From: JBBQDK01 sp038319625
Lineage (GTDB): Bacteria; Pseudomonadota; Gammaproteobacteria; JBBQDK01
Assembly (NCBI GenBank): GCA_038319625.1
Contig: JBBQDK010000016.1
Coordinates: forward strand, 1 to 27,526
Direction of reading: 5' to 3'
DNA length: 27,526 nt
A program made the position numbers and the translations under genes. Below, piece after piece: positions 23,884-27,526 of this stretch (the stretch's first letter is position 1; every line of letters begins with the position of its first letter). The notes below the pieces were generated by a model. The model was not told the DNA's origin. It searched no databases and was given only the letters and a program-made list of their open reading frames with translations.

Positions 23884-25572
23884 ATGCGCTGTCTGCTCCG
23901 TCAACTCACGCGCCGTCCCAAGGGCGTTACCCAGAAAGACAGCGATCTGGTCGGTGATACCATCCGCATCGGCCGCAGCACCGAGAACGAACTGTACCTC
24001 GCTGATTTCCGCGTCGCGCTGCATCACGCCACACTGTATAACCGTCCCGGCGGTGCCTACATCGAGTCCGGCGTCGACGCACGCGTCAGCGTCAACGGCG
24101 CGCTGATCAGTACGGCACGTATCGTCGCCGGCGACAGTATCTGGCTTGGGCCGTACGACCTGAAGGTGATTGATGCGCCGGACGGATATGACCTCGCACT
24201 CAGCGTAGAACTGGTGCGGCCGCTCAGCGACGACCTGAACAAGCTCAAGTCGCGCACCGTCAAGAGTCTGGCCGCCACGGGCATGAGTAAGCGACGCTGG
24301 GCCTGGATCGGTTTCGTCGCCGTGCTGCTGCTGTTCCTGGTGCTGCCCTTGTTGGGCACCTGGAATGAAGCGCTGCGACAGACGCTCACAACGGTGCCCG
24401 CGTTCAGTGAGCGCGCCTGGCTGTCCGGTGATTTCGCCGCACCGCACCGTTTCTTCGCCGCGGACTGCAAGACCTGTCATCAGGTGCCGTTCGTGCGGGT
24501 GCAGGACGCTGCCTGTCTGAACTGCCACAAAGCTGTCAAGGCGCATGCCGATCCCAATCGCTTCCATTTCGCCGCCTTCGATGCCACCCGTTGCGCCTCT
24601 TGCCATACTGAGCATCAGGGCCAGGCGCAACTGGTGCGCAGCGATCAGCGCTTCTGCGCCAACTGTCATGCGGATCTTGCCCAAAAGACACGTAACACGC
24701 GACTGCTCGATGTCAGTGATTTTGGTCGCGGTCATCCGCAGTTCCGCCCCAGCTTGTTGCGCTGGCGCGAGGGGCGGGAAGTCGTGCAACGCGTCAGCCT
24801 CAGCGATCACCCGCAGGAGCAGTCCGGGCTGACGTTTTCACATGCCAAACACCTCGACCCCCGGGGCGTGAAGAGCCCCAAAGGCAAGGTCGTGCTGGAT
24901 TGCGCGCGCTGCCATACGCTGGATCCCGGTAGCGAGCGCCTGCGTCCGATCCGCATGACCGAGGTGTGCGCCGGTTGTCATTTGCTGAATTTCGATCCCG
25001 ACAATCCGCGACGCGTCGTGCCGCACGGTGACGTTGCGAAAGTACTATCCTCGCTCGACGAGTACTACAGCGCGCTGGCTCTGAAAGGCGGTTACGACAA
25101 ACACGACGCGCCGCCCGCGGTGCGGCGTCTGCCGGGCAAGCCCCTCAACGAGGCCCAGCGCCAGGAGGCCTTGCGCTGGGCGCAGCAGATGACGGCGCGC
25201 ACCGCCAGTGAGTTGATTGACAAGCGTAGCTGCAAGGTCTGTCATGCGGTGACGCGCACACCGGGGCAGTCGCCCAGCTGGCGCATCGCGCCGGTTCGAC
25301 TTGCCAACCACTGGCTGCCCAATGCCCGCTTCAGTCATGCCAAACATGCCAACACGGCCTGTACCGATTGCCATGCTGCGCGCAGCTCGAAACAGAGCAG
25401 CGATGTGTTGTTGCCGGGCATCGGCAAATGCCGTGAATGTCACGGCAGCGGCACCGAGCCCACGCGCCTGCCATCGACCTGTCTGACCTGTCATGGATTC
25501 CATGTCGGGAAGCAGGCGCTGCGAGCATCGGCGATGGACACACGCATTGAGTCGAACGTACTGCGAAGATGA
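23884..25572 (+). CDS. FHA domain - membrane helix - decaheme cytochrome c
   Basis: In this 562-residue protein, residues ~20-95 form an FHA fold (IRIGRS at 27-32, LHHATLY at 46-52, VNG at 70-72). The usual Ser-Arg before the conserved His is Ala45-Leu46, so phosphothreonine binding is doubtful. One membrane helix follows (about 138-158), flanked by basic residues on the N-terminal side, which puts the FHA domain in the cytoplasm. The periplasmic part has ten CxxCH motifs (Cys195, 211, 237, 258, 340, 362, 450, 493, 516 and 533), plus extra His residues such as FSHAKH, occurring twice, that could be distal ligands. It probably takes electrons from or passes them to the adjacent b cytochrome; direction is unknown. 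Confidence 0.95.
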   Translation: MRCLLRQLTRRPKGVTQKDSDLVGDTIRIGRSTENELYLADFRVALHHATLYNRPGGAYIESGVDARVSVNGALISTARIVAGDSIWLGPYDLKVIDAPDGYDLALSVELVRPLSDDLNKLKSRTVKSLAATGMSKRRWAWIGFVAVLLLFLVLPLLGTWNEALRQTLTTVPAFSERAWLSGDFAAPHRFFAADCKTCHQVPFVRVQDAACLNCHKAVKAHADPNRFHFAAFDATRCASCHTEHQGQAQLVRSDQRFCANCHADLAQKTRNTRLLDVSDFGRGHPQFRPSLLRWREGREVVQRVSLSDHPQEQSGLTFSHAKHLDPRGVKSPKGKVVLDCARCHTLDPGSERLRPIRMTEVCAGCHLLNFDPDNPRRVVPHGDVAKVLSSLDEYYSALALKGGYDKHDAPPAVRRLPGKPLNEAQRQEALRWAQQMTARTASELIDKRSCKVCHAVTRTPGQSPSWRIAPVRLANHWLPNARFSHAKHANTACTDCHAARSSKQSSDVLLPGIGKCRECHGSGTEPTRLPSTCLTCHGFHVGKQALRASAMDTRIESNVLRR

Positions 25573-25614
25573 TTACAATTACCGTTCTTGTCTCGCAATT
25601 ATTCGCGGCGCCAT

Positions 25615-25708
25615 GGCTCCCTCTCCCTCAGGGAGAGGGTTGGGGTGAGGGAGGTAATGGTCGATTGAAACCCCTCATCCTGTCCTTCTCCCTGAGGGAG
25701 AAGGGACT
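25615..25708. repeat. REP-like hairpin doublet (CCCTCTCCC type)
   Basis: There are two hairpins: 25619-25627 with 25631-25639 (CCCTCTCCC / GGGAGAGGG, 3-base loop) and 25684-25692 with 25696-25704 (CCTTCTCCC / GGGAGAAGG, 3-base loop). The inner flanks GGGGTGAGGG and CCCCTCATCC are also roughly complementary, so the whole element is a palindrome of hairpins. Similar CCCTCTCCC elements are common between genes in proteobacteria. It ends 8 bases before the lipoprotein start codon, so its last stem overlaps that gene's ribosome-binding region. Confidence 0.85.
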
Positions 25709-25715
25709 CGGAAAA

Positions 25716-27526
25716 ATGTTCCGTAGTGCACTGGTATTTGGCCTGCGTCAGTCGATAAAGTTTTTCGCCGTGGCCCTGATACTGCTGCTCGCGGCCTGTG
25801 GCGGAGGCAGTGGCGGCAGTGGCCCGGCCGGTTGCGATGGTTCCTGCGCCACGGCTTCGACCTTCCTTTCTGCCGGCGATGTGCAGCAGGTGATTGCGCA
25901 GGCGGTTGCCGAGGCCAAGGCACGCGGTGCTTCCGGCACGATCGCCGTGGTCGACCGGGTCGGCAATGTTCTGGCGGTGTTTCGTATGAATGGCGCGGCA
26001 ACCGGAGTGTTGATCGATTCCGGTCGCGGTGTGAGCGGCGGCCTGGAGGGCGCGAGCGTTCCGGATTCCCTGGCGGCCATCGCCAAGGCGATCACCGCTG
26101 CATATCTGTCCTCGGAAGGCAATGCCTTCTCGACGCGTACGGCCAGTCAGATCATCCAGCAGCATTTCAATCCCGGTGAAAGCAATCAGCCGGGCGGTCC
26201 CTTGTTCGGTGTGCAGTTCAGTCAGTTGCCCTGTTCGGACCTGACCACCCGTTTCAGCACCGGTGCCGATGCCGGACCGAAACGTTCGCCGCTGGGTCTG
26301 TCCGCCGATCCGGGCGGTCTGCCTTTATATAAGAGTGGCACGCCGGTGGGCGCCGTGGGGGTGATAGCCGATGGAGTGTATGGCCTGGATCCGGTTATCA
26401 CCGATACCGACAGTGATATCGATGAACTGATCGCCGTTGCGGGTACCTATAATTATGCCGCGCCGGTGGATCGGCGCGCCGACCGCATCAGCGTCGATGC
26501 CAAGACTTTGCGCTTCGCCGATGTCGATTTCGGCAATCTCAACAGTAACCCGGCCGGTGCGCCGGCGTTCGCCGCTATCGACGGTGTCGAGGGCGGTCTG
26601 GTCGATGTAACCGGCTATTACAACAGTGCCGGCGGTGCGCTCACCGGTACGGCCTTCGGTCAACCCGCTTCGGGCATCCGCGCCGACAGCGGAAACTATC
26701 CCGGACTCGATGCCTTCGTGCTGGTCGACGATGCCAATGTCGAACGCTACCCGCCGATCGCCGGCACGGATGGTCTGCTGAGCGCCGTCGAAGTGCGTGA
26801 GATCCTGCGTCAGGCGCTCGCTGTGGCTAATCGCGCGCGTGCTCAGATCCGCCGGCCACTAGGCAGTCAGGCGCGCGTCAGTATCGCGGTGGTCGATACC
26901 AATGGGGTGGCGCTTGGCGTGGTGCGTAGCCGGGATGCGCCACTGTTCGGCACCGATGTCGCCTTGCAGAAGGCGCGCACGGCGGCGTTCTTTTCCAGTA
27001 CTTCGGCCGCGAGCGACCTGTTGGCCGTGAGTCCGACCATCGGTGCCTACGTGACAGCGGTGCGCTCGTTTCTCGGCAAGCCCGCTGCGCTGGCGGATGG
27101 CACGGCCTTTTCCGATCGTGCCGGCGGCAATATGTCGCGGCCGTTTTTTCCTGACGGCATCGACGGCAATGCCAACGGGCCGTTCGGCAAACCGTTGGCG
27201 AGCTGGAGCCCGTTCGCCGATGGCCTGCAGCTCGACCTGGTCACGGCGGCAATCGTGCAGCATTTGACCTATGTGAGCGGCGGCGGTGGCGATGTCGGCA
27301 GCAACTGCACCACGATTCCGCGCCTCGCCAATGGCACGCAGATCTTTCCCGGCAGTGTGCCGGTGTATCGCGGCAATGTGCTGATCGGCGGTGTCGGTGT
27401 GTCCGGCGACGGTGTGGACCAGGACGATATGATCGCCTTTCTCGGTGTGCATAATGCCGGTCAGGTGGCGGGCATGAATCTGGGCAATGCGCCAGCCGCG
27501 ATCCGCGCTGACACTATCAGTGTACC
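25716..27526 (+). CDS. Tandem GlcG/HbpS-like heme-binding lipoprotein (3' end outside window)
   Basis: The frame is open from ATG 25716 to the window end (603 codons). Residues 1-28 form a lipoprotein signal peptide ending in LLLAAC with Cys28, followed by a Gly/Ser linker. Two repeats of a GlcG/HbpS (DUF336) type domain are seen. The first starts near residue 55 (TIAVVDRVGNVLAVFRM) and closes with LYKSGTPVGAVGVIADG; the second starts near 354 (SIAVVDTNGVALGVV) and closes with VPVYRGNVLIGGVGVSGDG near 550. The family binds heme or corrinoid-like ligands in other bacteria; function here is unknown. The protein should sit on a membrane facing the periplasm. GAAGGGAC at about 9 nt upstream may be the ribosome-binding site, within the repeat. 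A TTG 17 codons earlier is in frame but lies in the repeat. Confidence 0.88.
   Translation, partial: MFRSALVFGLRQSIKFFAVALILLLAACGGGSGGSGPAGCDGSCATASTFLSAGDVQQVIAQAVAEAKARGASGTIAVVDRVGNVLAVFRMNGAATGVLIDSGRGVSGGLEGASVPDSLAAIAKAITAAYLSSEGNAFSTRTASQIIQQHFNPGESNQPGGPLFGVQFSQLPCSDLTTRFSTGADAGPKRSPLGLSADPGGLPLYKSGTPVGAVGVIADGVYGLDPVITDTDSDIDELIAVAGTYNYAAPVDRRADRISVDAKTLRFADVDFGNLNSNPAGAPAFAAIDGVEGGLVDVTGYYNSAGGALTGTAFGQPASGIRADSGNYPGLDAFVLVDDANVERYPPIAGTDGLLSAVEVREILRQALAVANRARAQIRRPLGSQARVSIAVVDTNGVALGVVRSRDAPLFGTDVALQKARTAAFFSSTSAASDLLAVSPTIGAYVTAVRSFLGKPAALADGTAFSDRAGGNMSRPFFPDGIDGNANGPFGKPLASWSPFADGLQLDLVTAAIVQHLTYVSGGGGDVGSNCTTIPRLANGTQIFPGSVPVYRGNVLIGGVGVSGDGVDQDDMIAFLGVHNAGQVAGMNLGNAPAAIRADTISV

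Noticed and set aside
25599..26165. 188-codon minus-strand ORF at the lipoprotein start
   Set aside because: It is antisense to the lipoprotein and its C-terminus is a translation of the hairpin repeat, a frequent source of false genes.
1..27526. CRISPR arrays, tRNA or rRNA genes, transposases, prophage genes, toxin-antitoxin or defence systems
   Set aside because: No regularly spaced repeats, no tRNA-like T-loop context and no recognisable protein of these classes were seen in reading; small RNA genes cannot be excluded without a covariance search.

Overview
The window looks like a chromosomal segment of a GC-rich gammaproteobacterium, probably a chemolithotroph related to sulfur oxidisers. 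The evidence is housekeeping synteny of gammaproteobacterial type (tgt-yajC-secD-secF, prmB near aroC, apaG-apaH, lgt-thyA-folA), enzymes that match their E. coli counterparts in length and key residues, and a dense set of multiheme cytochrome genes at the right-hand end. The lineage is an inference; the window holds no rRNA, tRNA, CRISPR array, transposase or integrase that I can see.

Left part (1-3,410, + strand): the 3' end of tgt, then yajC, secD and secF of the Sec translocon accessory complex, closed by a perfect 15-bp hairpin. The next block (3,425-7,872, - strand) reads, in transcription order, SCO-type copper/thiol protein, PCu(A)C copper chaperone (4-nt overlap), phosphatidylserine decarboxylase, SuhB, PilU-like twitching ATPase and a small conserved-looking hypothetical protein. 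Divergent from it is prmB (+), then a repeat-bearing stretch of about 850 bp with two small orphan ORFs, then aroC and an MFS transporter (+). A CHASE-GGDEF-EAL protein (-) faces the transporter. A 569-bp stretch without a convincing gene separates it from apaG-apaH (+), which converge on folA-thyA-lgt (read leftward).

Right part (18,956-27,526) is the interesting region. A secreted pentaheme c-type cytochrome (-) is divergent from a + strand set: (i) an 805-residue soluble fusion of an FAD/NAD(P) reductase lacking the thioredoxin-reductase CxxC, two cyclic-nucleotide-binding domains and a four-cluster ferredoxin; (ii) a five-helix membrane protein with two H-x13-H helices, the pattern of a transmembrane di-heme b cytochrome; (iii) a protein with a cytoplasmic FHA domain, one membrane helix and ten periplasmic CxxCH hemes; (iv) a lipoprotein with two GlcG/HbpS-like heme-binding domains, cut by the window end. 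Together they outline an NAD(P)H-flavin-FeS-heme b-heme c electron path across the inner membrane, with signal-sensing domains built into both ends. I do not recognise it as a named system.

Intergenic regions carry several families of non-coding repeats: a roughly 110-190 bp element present twice, imperfect palindromes built from 'tacaagata' or 'gatgaagta' words, and a CCCTCTCCC-type hairpin doublet. Two of them lie inside the redox gene set.
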